From positions 196,539 through 260,538 of the forward strand of contig NZ_KV825615.1 of NCBI RefSeq assembly GCF_001831515.1: a stretch of DNA of 64,000 bases. The letters run 5' to 3'. Below, piece by piece: positions 8,289 to 17,502 of the stretch (its first letter is position 1; each line of letters begins with the position of its first letter). The notes beneath the pieces are model-generated. The model saw only the letters and a list, made by a program, of their open reading frames with translations. It was not told the origin of the DNA and ran no database searches. A program made the translations under genes and the position numbers. This DNA is from Corynebacterium sp. HMSC074A01. Its GTDB lineage: Bacteria; Actinomycetota; Actinomycetes; Mycobacteriales; Mycobacteriaceae.

Positions 8289-10286
8289 CTACTCCTTTGT
8301 TGCTCCCGCCGGTTTTTCGGCAGACTCAGCCGCCGGCTTGGGTTCTACGTTAAAGCACGCCTCGCCAAAAGCGAGTTTCCCGGGGAGGTGGAGCGCGGGG
8401 TTGATCGCGCCGACGCGCTTGGTGTTGGACACCACAATTGGGGTGGTGACCTCGTAGCCTGCGTCCACGATCGCGTCGATATCAAAGGTGGCGAGCAGGT
8501 CGCCCGCGCGCACCTCGTCACCCTTCTTCACGTGCGCCGTGAAGTGCTCGCCCTTGAGGTTCACGGTGTCGAAGCCGATGTGCATCAGCACGTCGACAGC
8601 CTTGCCGTCGGTGCCTGTACCGCGGATGGCGTAGGCGTGGCCGGAGGGGAAGGTCACGGCCACCTTGCCGTCGAGAGGCGCGCGCAGCTCGCCCACGGTC
8701 GGCACAATCGCGATGCCTTCGCCAAGCTTGCCCTGCGCGAACATCGGATCCGAGACCTGCGCCAGCGCCACTGCCTCGCCGGTCAGCGGCGAGACCACGC
8801 GCAGCGCGTCCGCAGAGGGCGCAACCAGCGGTGTCTGCTCTGGCTCCGCCTGCTCCGGCGCGTCCGGGTCGATGGTGCCGTTCTTGCCCACCAGGTAGCG
8901 TCCGTAGCCGTAGGCTGCACCGAAGCTCAGCACGAAAGTCACCACCGCCAGGACGAGGAAGATGCCCATGTCGCTCGCGCGCATCGAGACCACGCCGATG
9001 AAGCCCGCGGCTCCGAGGGCCATGGCCTTGACGTCGAAAATCGCGATGAGCATTGCGCCTATCGACGCCGCGCCCATCCCCACATAGAACGGCCACCGCA
9101 AGCGCAGGTTCACACCGAAGATCGCAGGCTCAGTAATACCGAACACCGCCGAGATGCCCGAGGAGCCCGCCAGGCCCTTGAGCTTCGCGTTGCGGGTGAG
9201 GAAGTACACGGCCAGCGCCGCCGCGCCCTGTGCGATATTCGCCATCGAGGCGGTGGCGAAGATGAAGGAGCCGCCCTGCTTAAAGAGCTCGAGCTCGATG
9301 GGCGGGAAGGACTGGTGCAGGCCGGTAATCACGATCGGCGAGTAGACCAGACCGAAGAGGAAACCGCCGATCGGACCGCCGACCTCGTACAGGTTGGCCA
9401 GGCCGTGGATGAGCAGGTCGCCGAGCCAGCGCACGGCCGGGCCGACAGCGATGAAGGTGATAAACCCGGTGATCAAAAGCGTCGCCAGCGGGGTGACCAG
9501 GAAGTCGACCGTGCCCTTGAGGCGCTTGTGGAACCACTTTTCTATCGTGGCCAGGATCCACGCCACCGCCAGCACCGGCAGCACCGCGCCCTGGTAGCCG
9601 GCCTGGGCGACCGGGAAGCCGAAGAGGTCCCAGTAGGTCATGGAGCCGTCGGCCATGGCGTTTGCCACCTCGTAGCCGTTGATCAGCTCCGGGTGCACCA
9701 TCGCCATGCCGATGCCCGCGCCGAGGTACTCGTTGCCGCCGAAGCGCTTCGTGGCGGAGAAACCAACCAGCACCGGCAGGAAGGCAAACGGCGCGGAGGC
9801 CAGCACGTTGATGATCTGGGTGAGCCCCTCGATCGCGGGGAACATACCCACGAGCGACTCACTACCAAACAGGCCCTCGGCGGTGAGCACGTTGTTTAGC
9901 GCCATCAGCAGACCGCCTCCGACCAGGATCGGGATCAGCGGCACGAAGATGTCGGAGAAGACCTTGATGAATCGCGTGAACCAGTTGCCCTGGTTCGCCG
10001 CCACCGACTTCAGCTCCTCGGTGGACACCGCAATGCTTTTCGACGTCAGCGCGTCCAACTCTTTAAACACCAGGTCCACATCGCCGGGGCCGACGATGAT
10101 CTGGAACATGCCGCCGGTTTCAAACACCCCCTTGAGGTCCGGGTCGTCCTCCAGTGCGGCGGTGTCCGCCTTGCTCGGGTCCTTCAGCACCATACGCAGG
10201 CGGGTGGCGCAGTGGGCGGCGCCGACAATGTTGTCCTCGCCTCCCACCCCCTCCAGCACCCGGCGCGCGACAGCAGCGTGCTCCAT
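8289..10286 (-). CDS. ptsS: Sucrose-type PTS enzyme IIBCA
   Basis: 665-aa fused phosphotransferase permease that imports and phosphorylates a beta-glucoside-type sugar, here most likely sucrose to sucrose-6-phosphate. Order: EIIB (1-80, phospho-Cys26 in CATRLR), EIIC (about 105-460, ten or so membrane spans with [13 protein letters not shown]), linker, EIIA (about 500-650, phospho-His569 in [10 protein letters not shown]). The full B-C-A order is present with both phosphorylation residues intact. It follows scrB by 122 nt; the start has GGAAAGGA upstream. Pairing with sucrose-6-phosphate hydrolase upstream and a sugar kinase divergent from that gene supports the sucrose call, as for ptsS of C. 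glutamicum. Other beta-glucosides remain possible. Confidence 0.9.
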   Translation of the reverse strand: MEHAAVARRVLEGVGGEDNIVGAAHCATRLRMVLKDPSKADTAALEDDPDLKGVFETGGMFQIIVGPGDVDLVFKELDALTSKSIAVSTEELKSVAANQGNWFTRFIKVFSDIFVPLIPILVGGGLLMALNNVLTAEGLFGSESLVGMFPAIEGLTQIINVLASAPFAFLPVLVGFSATKRFGGNEYLGAGIGMAMVHPELINGYEVANAMADGSMTYWDLFGFPVAQAGYQGAVLPVLAVAWILATIEKWFHKRLKGTVDFLVTPLATLLITGFITFIAVGPAVRWLGDLLIHGLANLYEVGGPIGGFLFGLVYSPIVITGLHQSFPPIELELFKQGGSFIFATASMANIAQGAAALAVYFLTRNAKLKGLAGSSGISAVFGITEPAIFGVNLRLRWPFYVGMGAASIGAMLIAIFDVKAMALGAAGFIGVVSMRASDMGIFLVLAVVTFVLSFGAAYGYGRYLVGKNGTIDPDAPEQAEPEQTPLVAPSADALRVVSPLTGEAVALAQVSDPMFAQGKLGEGIAIVPTVGELRAPLDGKVAVTFPSGHAYAIRGTGTDGKAVDVLMHIGFDTVNLKGEHFTAHVKKGDEVRAGDLLATFDIDAIVDAGYEVTTPIVVSNTKRVGAINPALHLPGKLAFGEACFNVEPKPAAESAEKPAGATKE

Positions 10287-10408
10287 AGCGTGGTCCTTTC
10301 CGGCAGGGGCTTACCCCCTGCTCATCTGGGAAAAGTAGGTTCTTCCCCAGTCAACCACGCGAGTGTCATACCTTCGCTGAACAAACTATAAAGTTCCCCT
10401 ATTCGGGG
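10287..10408 (-). promoter_or_regulatory. scrB-ptsS intergenic hairpins, possible internal promoter
   Basis: This 122-nt gap holds a hairpin CCCCgaataGGGG just after scrB, a TATAGT hexamer that could be a -10, and a second inverted repeat (GCAGGGGnnnnACCCCCTGC) next to the ptsS ribosome site. It may attenuate read-through or carry a separate ptsS promoter; neither is certain. Confidence 0.3.
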
Positions 10409-11680
10409 CTATACGGAACGAAACAATGCCCATTCGTTTCCGTTTGGCGCGAAAACGGCGGAGGAGAACGCCACTTCCCCGCCACCGGCGGTCAGCTCCA
10501 CGGCCGCGCCGTCGGCCGTGCACACCAGCTCGCCAGGCCCGCACTCAGCCCAGCGCACCAGCCCGTCCACGGTCAGCGAAAGCGTGCCGCGCCCTGTGCC
10601 CTCCTGTGGGGTCCACGCAAGGGTCGCGCCGACGTTGTCTTCCACGTCAACCAGTTCGACCTCCAACGGATCGGACCCGAGCTCGCAGCGCCAGACCACC
10701 ATCTCGTCCTGGGCTTTGGGGAGACAGAGGGAGGTGTGCAACGTGGCGTCGATAAGCTTGAGCTCCCGCGGCAGGGTGAGCTGGTGGACCCAGCCCTCGG
10801 CCTGAATCGTGGGGGTGTCGTCGCGCGCGGGCAGGCCCATCCAACCCAGCATCAGTGCGCCGGAGCGGTAAGGGATGAGCTGCGGGGCGTAGAACTGGTG
10901 GCCGTAGTCCAGCGGGGTGAAACCGGTGATGACTTCGAAGCGCAGGCCGTCGAGACGGCCGACGACGTAGCCGCACTCGTCGGAATCCAGGAATTGGGGA
11001 CAAAACACCAGCACATCAAGTACTTCGCCGGTGGTCTGGTCCTCCACGCGCATAAGGTTCGGGCACTCCCACATGTAGGCCGAGGCCGTGTTGTAATCCA
11101 GCCCTATGAACTCGATTGGGCCTGCCAGCTCCCAGGTATCCAGGTCCTGGGAGGTATAGACCACCACCGCGCCCGTGTTGTTCTCCCGGCGCGCGCCGAT
11201 GACCATGCGCCAGGACCCGTCCGGGGCCTGCGTCACATGCGGGTCGCGGAAGTCTGCGGTAAAGCCCTCCGGGAAACCCTCGATGACAGGATTGTTCTCG
11301 CGGCGGCGGTACACCCCGCCCAGCGGGCCCTGCACATCCTCCACATCGACGATGTTCTGGCTGGTCACTCGCTCACCGTCCACCTTCAGGTTGCCGGTGT
11401 AAAACAGCCGCATCCGCCCCTCGTGCACCACCGAGGAGCCCGAGTAGCAACCGTTCGCGTCATAGGGAAAGTCCGGGTAGAGCGCATCCGGCAGGTGAAA
11501 ATAGCGGCCGTCGCCCAGACGCGTGACCGCGTGCCCCCACCCGGTGCGCTTCGGGGTGCGCGGGAACGAGGGGTCGTGCTGGTAGAACACGTGCAGCTCG
11601 TCGCCGATCAGGGTCAGCCCGTTCGGGTCGTTCAGGCGCCCCTGCGGCGGAGTGAGGTGGAATTTCGGCCGGTACGTCAT
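10409..11680 (-). CDS. scrB: Sucrose-6-phosphate hydrolase, GH32
   Basis: 423-aa glycoside hydrolase family 32 enzyme that splits sucrose-6-phosphate into glucose-6-phosphate and fructose in the cytoplasm. Active-site signatures are all present: LNDPNG with nucleophile Asp18, FRDPHV (RDP motif, transition-state Asp) and MWECPNLM (ECP motif, acid/base Glu). There is no signal peptide. It is the first gene of a unit with ptsS and the TSUP gene. Its ATG is 7 nt after a -10 box, so the mRNA is predicted leaderless. That -10 overlaps the -10 of the divergent sugar kinase gene, tying their expression together. Confidence 0.92.
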   Translation of the reverse strand: MTYRPKFHLTPPQGRLNDPNGLTLIGDELHVFYQHDPSFPRTPKRTGWGHAVTRLGDGRYFHLPDALYPDFPYDANGCYSGSSVVHEGRMRLFYTGNLKVDGERVTSQNIVDVEDVQGPLGGVYRRRENNPVIEGFPEGFTADFRDPHVTQAPDGSWRMVIGARRENNTGAVVVYTSQDLDTWELAGPIEFIGLDYNTASAYMWECPNLMRVEDQTTGEVLDVLVFCPQFLDSDECGYVVGRLDGLRFEVITGFTPLDYGHQFYAPQLIPYRSGALMLGWMGLPARDDTPTIQAEGWVHQLTLPRELKLIDATLHTSLCLPKAQDEMVVWRCELGSDPLEVELVDVEDNVGATLAWTPQEGTGRGTLSLTVDGLVRWAECGPGELVCTADGAAVELTAGGGEVAFSSAVFAPNGNEWALFRSV

Positions 11681-11686
11681 GGTGCA

Positions 11687-11693
11687 TAGTCTA
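11687..11693. promoter_or_regulatory. Overlapping divergent -10 boxes (TAGTCTA)
   Basis: The 24-nt gap between scrB and the sugar kinase gene holds TAGTCTA. Read on the plus strand it gives -10 TAGTCT (11687-11692) for the kinase; on the minus strand it gives -10 TAGACT (11693-11688), followed by 7 nt and the scrB ATG. Both polymerases would melt the same base pairs. Confidence 0.55.
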
Positions 11694-11704
11694 CGGTGGG
11701 AAGC

Positions 11705-12589
11705 ATGATTACTGTGTACGGCGAAGCGCTCGTCGACCTCGTGCCCACCTCTACTGACCCGCTCGCCCCGCTGCAGCCCGCGCTCGGCGGCGGCCCCTTC
11801 AACGTCGCCCGCGCGCTTGGCCGCCTCGGCGCGGATGTGGAGTTCCAGTCCCGGCTCTCGTCAGACGCCTTCGGCACCGCGCTTAAGCGCTCGCTTCTCG
11901 ACGCCGGCGTGCACCTTTCCAACTGCCCCACCGGCCAAGAGCCCACCACACTCGCCGTGACCGCCCTGGCCGCGGACGGCTCGGCCACCTACACCTTCTA
12001 CGTCGACGGCACCGCCGACCGGCTCGCCACCCCCACCCCGGTAACCGGTGGCTACGCCGTCTTCGGCACGCTCTCGCTCGCGCTCGAACCGGCCTCGCTG
12101 CGCTACGCCGAGGCAGCCTCCGCCTCAGCTAAGGCGGGTGCCGTAGTTTGCTTGGATCCGAACATCCGGCCCGCCTTCGCCTCGGAGAAGCACCGCCTGT
12201 TCCTGCGCGGCATGCTCGACGACGTCACCGTGCTCAAACTCTCCGACGAGGAGGTCGACTTCCTGGGCGACACCTCGCGGGTGCCCGTCGTAGTGACCAC
12301 CCTTGGTGGCGAGGGCATCAGCGTGCGCGCCCCCTTCGGCACGTGCACTGTGCCTGCGCCAAAAGTGCAGGTGGCCGACACGATCGGCGCGGGCGACACC
12401 ATCATGGCCGCGCTGACCTACCAGTTCCAGCACCGCGGTCTCGACCGCGCGGGCCTGCTCGAGCTGAACGAGCAGCAGTGGGAGGAAATCCTTAGCTTCG
12501 CGGTACACGCCGCAGCACTGACTGTCTCTCGTACCGGCGCAGAAACGCCCCGCTTGGAAGAAGTACTTTCCTTCCAGCGGGGCGAGTAA
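11705..12589 (+). CDS. PfkB-family sugar kinase, probable fructokinase
   Basis: 294-aa ribokinase/PfkB-family kinase. Visible signatures: GGGPFNVARALGRLG near residues 30-45 (PfkB signature 1 region) and DTIGAGDTIMAAL near the C-terminus (signature 2; catalytic Asp in GAGD). It probably phosphorylates the fructose freed by ScrB, consistent with divergent placement against scrB and shared -10 bases. ATG 11705 is preferred; a GTG at 11696 is in frame but sits at the predicted transcript start. A 3' hairpin overlaps its last codons. Other PfkB substrates cannot be excluded. Confidence 0.85.
   Translation: MITVYGEALVDLVPTSTDPLAPLQPALGGGPFNVARALGRLGADVEFQSRLSSDAFGTALKRSLLDAGVHLSNCPTGQEPTTLAVTALAADGSATYTFYVDGTADRLATPTPVTGGYAVFGTLSLALEPASLRYAEAASASAKAGAVVCLDPNIRPAFASEKHRLFLRGMLDDVTVLKLSDEEVDFLGDTSRVPVVVTTLGGEGISVRAPFGTCTVPAPKVQVADTIGAGDTIMAALTYQFQHRGLDRAGLLELNEQQWEEILSFAVHAAALTVSRTGAETPRLEEVLSFQRGE
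12548..12582. terminator. Hairpin in the 3' end of the sugar kinase gene
   Basis: CCCCGCTTGGAAG and CTTCCAGCGGGG form a long imperfect stem inside the last codons, just before the convergent glmS end 14 nt beyond the stop. No T tract follows, so terminator function is uncertain. Confidence 0.35.
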
Positions 12590-12603
12590 AAGCTCGCGGC
12601 GAA

Positions 12604-14472
12604 CTACTCCACGGTCACGGACTTCGCCAGGTTGCGCGGCTGGTCCACGTTCAGGCCGCGGGCCTCTGCTACCGCGCAGGCGAAGATCTGCAGCGGCACC
12701 GTCGACAGGATCGGCTGCAGCAGACCTGCGGACTCCGGAATGCGGATGACATCGTTGGCGTAGTCGGTGACGTCCTCGTCGCCCTCCTCCGCGATCACGA
12801 TGGTCACGGCACCACGCGCGCGCACCTCCTGGATGTTGGAGACGACCTTCGCGTGCAGGTTATTGCGCGAGTGCTTGGACGGCACGATGATGAAGACCGG
12901 CTGGCCCTCCTCCACCAGCGCGATCGGGCCGTGCTTGAGCTCGCCGGCGGCGAAGCCCTCGGAGTGCAGGTACGCCACCTCCTTCAGCTTCAGCGCGCCC
13001 TCGAGCGCCACCGGGAACCCGACGTGGCGGCCCAGGAAGAGCACGGACTTCGAGTTCGCCAGGTCCTTGCCCAGCTGCTTGACCTGATCCTCGTTGTCCA
13101 AAACCGTCTGCAGCTTGTCCGGCATCGTCTGCAGCTCGTTCACGATGGTGCGGATCTCGTCCGCGTACTTGTTGCCGCGCACCTGCGAGAGGTACAGCGC
13201 CAGCAGGTAGGAGGCGACGATCTGGGAGATGAACGCCTTCGTCGACGCCACGGCGATCTCCGGGCCCGCGTAGGTGTAGAGCACCGCGTCGGACTCGCGC
13301 GGGATGGAGGACCCCACCGTGTTGCAGATCGCGATGACCTTCGCGCCCTGCTCGCGGGCGTGGCGCACCGCCATGAGCGTGTCCATGGTCTCGCCCGACT
13401 GGGAGACAGCCACCACAAGCGTCTGCTCGTTGACGATCGGGTCGCGGTAGCGGAACTCGTGCGCGAGCTCCACCTCCGTAGGAATGCGGCACCAGTGCTC
13501 AATGGCGTAGCGCGCCACCTGGCCCGCGTAGGAGGCAGTACCGCAGGCCACGATGACGATCTTGTTGATGGAGCGCAGCGTCGACTCGTCGATACGCAGC
13601 TCGTCCAGCGTCAGTGCGCCGTTCTCGTCGAAGCGGCCGTAGAGCGTGTCGCGCACTGCCGCGGGCTGGTCGTGGATCTCCTTTTCCATGAAGGAGTCGT
13701 AGCCGCCCTTCTCCGCGGCGGTGACGTCCCACTCCACGCGGAAGGGCTTGCCCTCCGCCGGCTCGCCGTCGAAGGTGGTGATCTGGTAGTCGTTCGCGGT
13801 CAGGGTAATGACCTGGCCGTTATCAATCTCAACCGCGTCGCGGGTGAACTCAATAAAACCGGAGACATCCGAGCCGAGGAAGTTGCGGCCCTCGCCCAGG
13901 CCAATGACCAGCGGGGAGTTCAGGCGCGCAGCGACGATGCGATCCGGGTGATCCTCCTCGATCGCCAACAGCGTGAACGCGCCCTCGAGGCGGTTGGCGG
14001 TCAGCTGCATCGCCTTGGTCAGGTCGCCTGCGGCCTCGTTGTCGTAGGTGTCCAGCAGCAGGGTGGCCGCCACCTCAGAGTCCGTATCGGAGATGAAGGT
14101 GTAGCCCTTGGCCTCGAGCTGGTTGCGCAGGGTGGCAAAGTTCTCGACGATGCCGTTGTGCACCACCGCGAGGCGGCCACCGCCCACCACGTGCGGGTGC
14201 GCGTTCGCATCGGTCGGCCCGCCGTGGGTGGCCCAGCGAGTGTGGCCAATGCCGAGGTGGGAGTCCGGCAGTGGAGACTTTGCGATCTCCGCCTCCAGGT
14301 CGGCCACCTTACCGGCCTTCTTGCGGCATTCAATGGAGCCCTGCCCCATCACCGCGACACCAGCCGAGTCGTAGCCGCGGTACTCCAGACGACGCAGGCC
14401 TTCAATGATGACGCCCAGCGCGTCGTGCTCACCCGACGCCGGGTCACCTACATATCCAACGATTCCACACAT
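12604..14472 (-). CDS. glmS: Glutamine--fructose-6-phosphate aminotransferase
   Basis: 622-aa enzyme making glucosamine-6-phosphate from fructose-6-phosphate and glutamine, the first step to UDP-GlcNAc and cell-wall peptidoglycan. The start MCGIVGYVG places the glutaminase nucleophile Cys directly after Met, which fixes the start; an upstream in-frame start would bury it. The N-terminal class II glutaminase domain (1-240) is followed by two SIS isomerase domains (ACGTASYAG and QSGETMDT loops near 320-370) and the C-terminal LAKSVTVE. A -10 box 7 nt before ATG predicts a leaderless mRNA, so there is no room for a glmS ribozyme. Confidence 0.97.
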   Translation of the reverse strand: MCGIVGYVGDPASGEHDALGVIIEGLRRLEYRGYDSAGVAVMGQGSIECRKKAGKVADLEAEIAKSPLPDSHLGIGHTRWATHGGPTDANAHPHVVGGGRLAVVHNGIVENFATLRNQLEAKGYTFISDTDSEVAATLLLDTYDNEAAGDLTKAMQLTANRLEGAFTLLAIEEDHPDRIVAARLNSPLVIGLGEGRNFLGSDVSGFIEFTRDAVEIDNGQVITLTANDYQITTFDGEPAEGKPFRVEWDVTAAEKGGYDSFMEKEIHDQPAAVRDTLYGRFDENGALTLDELRIDESTLRSINKIVIVACGTASYAGQVARYAIEHWCRIPTEVELAHEFRYRDPIVNEQTLVVAVSQSGETMDTLMAVRHAREQGAKVIAICNTVGSSIPRESDAVLYTYAGPEIAVASTKAFISQIVASYLLALYLSQVRGNKYADEIRTIVNELQTMPDKLQTVLDNEDQVKQLGKDLANSKSVLFLGRHVGFPVALEGALKLKEVAYLHSEGFAAGELKHGPIALVEEGQPVFIIVPSKHSRNNLHAKVVSNIQEVRARGAVTIVIAEEGDEDVTDYANDVIRIPESAGLLQPILSTVPLQIFACAVAEARGLNVDQPRNLAKSVTVE

Positions 14473-14479
14473 AACGACC

Positions 14480-14485
14480 ACGATA
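14480..14485 (-). promoter_or_regulatory. -10 box of glmS, leaderless
   Basis: TATCGT on the minus strand, then 7 nt (GGTCGTT), then the glmS ATG. glmS can therefore be transcribed apart from the upstream nirBD genes. Confidence 0.5.
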
Positions 14486-14530
14486 CACGGGGCAGACCTT
14501 TTCCCCGATTTCGCGCGCGCCTAATGGAAC

Positions 14531-14875
14531 CTAATTGGACACGACCACCTTCGCCTCTTCCCCTTCGCCGTCCAGACGCACCTTGAAGGTGGCAAGGGCG
14601 TGGTCATCGCCCTGCAGCGACGTACCGTCGTCAAGGAAGAACTTCTGCTTCAGCAGCGGCGAAGCAATCGTGGGACGCCCATCGACCTCGCCGACGATCC
14701 CGCGCGAGATCACGCCCACGCCGGTGTAGGGGTCCACGTTGTCCACCGCGAACAGCTGCTCGCCGTCCGCCGTGTGCAGCCGGAAGATCGCCACCTGCTG
14801 CTCACCGGGCAACAGCGCCGCAGCACCGACGCCCACTGAGAGATCCCGCAGTGCGCAAATTACTGTGTCAGCCAT
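14531..14875 (-). CDS. nirD: Nitrite reductase (NAD(P)H) small subunit
   Basis: 114-aa NirD, partner of NirB in assimilatory six-electron reduction of nitrite to ammonium. It has the Rieske-like fold pattern, but where Rieske proteins carry CxH and CxxH cluster ligands this one reads NVDPYTG and SPLLKQKFFLDDG, with no Cys or His pairs, as is usual for NirD. It therefore cannot hold a [2Fe-2S] cluster. It follows nirB by 20 nt in one transcript. Confidence 0.93.
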   Translation of the reverse strand: MADTVICALRDLSVGVGAAALLPGEQQVAIFRLHTADGEQLFAVDNVDPYTGVGVISRGIVGEVDGRPTIASPLLKQKFFLDDGTSLQGDDHALATFKVRLDGEGEEAKVVVSN

Positions 14876-14895
14876 TTTTCTTGTACTCCCTTGCT

Positions 14896-17427
14896 CTACT
14901 TCGCGCCGACGGTCGGGGTCATCAGCGGCACCTTGCGGCCGCCCTGCGGGTGCTCTTCGAACTGCACCGTCGGATCCGGCGTATCCGGCGCGTTGATAAA
15001 GGACACGAAGCGCTTAAGCTTCTCCGGGTCATTGAGCACGTCCTGCCACTCGTCCGAGTAGTTGGCCACGTGGTTATCCATGAAGGACTCCAAGTCATCG
15101 GCGATGCCCAGCGAGTCGTCAACGACGACATCGCGGATGTGGTCCAAGCCGCCCTCGACGTCCGCCTGCCAGGCTGCAGTGCGCTGCAACCGGTCCGCGT
15201 TGCGGATGTAGAAGGCCAGGTAGCGGTCGATGTAGCGAATCAGCGTCGTATCGTCCAGGTCCTTGGCCAGAAGCTCCGCCTGCCGCGGCGTGGCACCAGC
15301 GTTGCCGCCCACGTACAGGTTCCACCCCTGCTCCGTGGCGATCACGCCGATGTCCTTGCCGCGCGCCTCCGCGCATTCGCGGGCGCAGCCGGACACGCCC
15401 ATCTTCAGCTTGTGCGGCGAGCGCAAGCCGCGGTAGCGCAGCTCCAGGTTGATCGCCATGGCCACCGAGTCCTGCTGCCCGTAGCGGCACCAGTCCGTGC
15501 CCACGCAGGACTTCACCGCGCGCAGGGACTTGCCGTAAGCCTGCCCGGACTCCATGCCGACGTCGATCAGGCGACGCCAGATCTCCGGCAAGTCCTCCGT
15601 GCGCGCGCCGAACATGGCGATGCGCTGGGCACCCGTGATCTTCAAGTACAGGCCGAAGTCCTCGGCGATGCTGCCCATCTCCTGCAGCTGGGCGGGCGTG
15701 ATGTTGCCGGCCGGCTGGCGCGGAATCACGGAGTAGGTGCCGTTCTTCTGCATGTTGCCCAACATGCGGTCGTTGGTGTCCTGCAGGCCCGCGGTCTCGC
15801 CCTCCAGCACGTGGCTTTCCGTGTGCATGGAAGCCACGATGTTGGCAAAGGTTGGCTTGCACACCTCGCAACCGCCGCCGGTGCCGAAACGCTCGATGAA
15901 GGTGGGGAAATCCGTAATCCCGGTGGAACGAGCGATTTCGAAGAGCTCGGCGCGCGACTGGCTAAAGTGCGGGCACACCGCCTTGGACTGCTCGATGCCC
16001 TCGGCTTCCAGGATGCCCTTCATCAGCGGGATGCACGAGCCGCAGGAGGTACCTGCGCGGGTGGCACCCATCAGCGTTTCCACCGAGTGGCAGCCCTGCC
16101 CGATTGCCTCGCGCACATCCCCCTTGGACACGTTGTTGCAAGAGCAAATCTGTGTCTCGTCCGGCAGGTCGCCCGCGCCAATCGCGGTGGTACCCGCACC
16201 CGTCTCGGGCGCGATCAGGCTCACCGGGTCGCCCGGCAGCTCGGAGCCGACCATCGGGCGCAGCACCGAGTAGTTCGAGGCCTCGCCCACCAGGATGCCG
16301 CCGATGAGTCGCTTGCCTTCCGCATCCAGGATGAGCTTCTTGTACACACCGGACACCGGGTCCTGGATGTGCAGCTCCTTATGGTCCGCCTCAGTGGAGA
16401 AGGCGTCGCCGAAGGAGGCCACGTCCACGCCCATGAGCTTGAGCTTGGTGGACATGTCCGGGTCCTCGAAGTCGGGCGCAGGCTCGCCTGCGAGGCGCGC
16501 GGCCACGATCTCCGCCATCGTGTTGCCCGGCGCGACCAGGCCGTAGGTCTTGCCGTCGACGGCCGCGCACTCACCAATCGCGGAAATGTGCTCGATCGAG
16601 GTGCGGCACTGCCGGTCGGTGAGGAAGCCGCCGCGCGGGCCGAGCTCCAGCCCTGCGTCCGGGCCCATCGTGTCGCGCGGGCGGATGCCGGCGGAGAAGA
16701 TCACCAAGTCCGTCTCAATCACGCCGTCCTCACCCAGGTCCAGGGTCACCGCGCCTTCGCGCTCCGTGGAGGGCGTAATCGAGCGGGTCGTCGCGCCGAC
16801 GTGCACGTCCACACCCATCTGGCGGATCGCCTGCGAGAGCATCTCGCCGCCCGCGTCGTCTACCTGCAGCGGCATCAGGCGCGGCGCCATCTCCACCACG
16901 TGCGTTTTTGCGCCCATGTGCTGTGCCGCACCAGCCGCTTCCAGCCCGAGCAGGCCACCGCCGATAACCACCGCGGTCGCCTCGCCGTGCTTGCCCACCA
17001 CGCCCTCGATCGCGGCGCGGATGCCGTCCATATCGTCCAGCGTGCGGTAGACGTGCACCTGCGGCAGGTCATTGCCCGGCAGGCGCGGCACGAAAGCGCG
17101 GGAGCCGGTGGCGAGGACGAGTTCTTCGTAGGAGAACACGTTGCCGTCGGCAAGCACGAGCTCGCGCACCTCCGGCTTGATCGACACCGCGCGCCCCGGC
17201 ACAACCGTGACGTTGTCCGGCAGTGTGTCAAGGTAGAGCGCCTCGCGGTCCCAGTTGCCCACATAGCTGGACAGCTGCACGCGGTCGTAGGCGTAGTCCT
17301 CAGTCTCGCGGTTGATGATGGTGATCTGCGCCTCCGGGCGGCGCTGCGCAAGCTCCTGGGCGAAGCGATGGCCTACCATGCCAAAGCCGACGACCAGGAT
17401 CTCTGCGGGGTTGGTCTGCGTAGTCAT
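14896..17427 (-). CDS. nirB: Nitrite reductase (NAD(P)H) large subunit
   Basis: 843-aa cytoplasmic enzyme that reduces nitrite to ammonium using NAD(P)H. Order: FAD/NAD(P)H oxidoreductase domain (about 1-400, FGMVGHRFAQE and the second nucleotide loop VIGGGLLGLEAA), BFD-like [2Fe-2S] domain (CSCNNVSKGD, then GTSCGSCIP), and the sulfite/nitrite reductase half with the siroheme-[4Fe-4S] ligands CVGTDWC and CARECAEA. All redox ligands are present, so the enzyme looks intact. The start has GAAGGACA upstream. It is followed by nirD and preceded, in the same direction, by a SulP transporter gene. No nitrate reductase genes are in the window. Confidence 0.96.
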   Translation of the reverse strand: MTTQTNPAEILVVGFGMVGHRFAQELAQRRPEAQITIINRETEDYAYDRVQLSSYVGNWDREALYLDTLPDNVTVVPGRAVSIKPEVRELVLADGNVFSYEELVLATGSRAFVPRLPGNDLPQVHVYRTLDDMDGIRAAIEGVVGKHGEATAVVIGGGLLGLEAAGAAQHMGAKTHVVEMAPRLMPLQVDDAGGEMLSQAIRQMGVDVHVGATTRSITPSTEREGAVTLDLGEDGVIETDLVIFSAGIRPRDTMGPDAGLELGPRGGFLTDRQCRTSIEHISAIGECAAVDGKTYGLVAPGNTMAEIVAARLAGEPAPDFEDPDMSTKLKLMGVDVASFGDAFSTEADHKELHIQDPVSGVYKKLILDAEGKRLIGGILVGEASNYSVLRPMVGSELPGDPVSLIAPETGAGTTAIGAGDLPDETQICSCNNVSKGDVREAIGQGCHSVETLMGATRAGTSCGSCIPLMKGILEAEGIEQSKAVCPHFSQSRAELFEIARSTGITDFPTFIERFGTGGGCEVCKPTFANIVASMHTESHVLEGETAGLQDTNDRMLGNMQKNGTYSVIPRQPAGNITPAQLQEMGSIAEDFGLYLKITGAQRIAMFGARTEDLPEIWRRLIDVGMESGQAYGKSLRAVKSCVGTDWCRYGQQDSVAMAINLELRYRGLRSPHKLKMGVSGCARECAEARGKDIGVIATEQGWNLYVGGNAGATPRQAELLAKDLDDTTLIRYIDRYLAFYIRNADRLQRTAAWQADVEGGLDHIRDVVVDDSLGIADDLESFMDNHVANYSDEWQDVLNDPEKLKRFVSFINAPDTPDPTVQFEEHPQGGRKVPLMTPTVGAK

Positions 17428-17502
17428 GAATCTGTCCTTCTCGATGTCGGGGGACTTACTCCCGACTCTACCCAGGTAAATGGTCGTACGCTTGGGGGCT
17501 GC

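Noticed and set aside
14473..14530. glmS ribozyme
   Set aside because: glmS has a -10 box 7 nt before its start codon, so there is no leader to hold a ribozyme.
14531..14875. Rieske [2Fe-2S] site in NirD
   Set aside because: The Cys/His ligand pairs are absent; this is normal for NirD.
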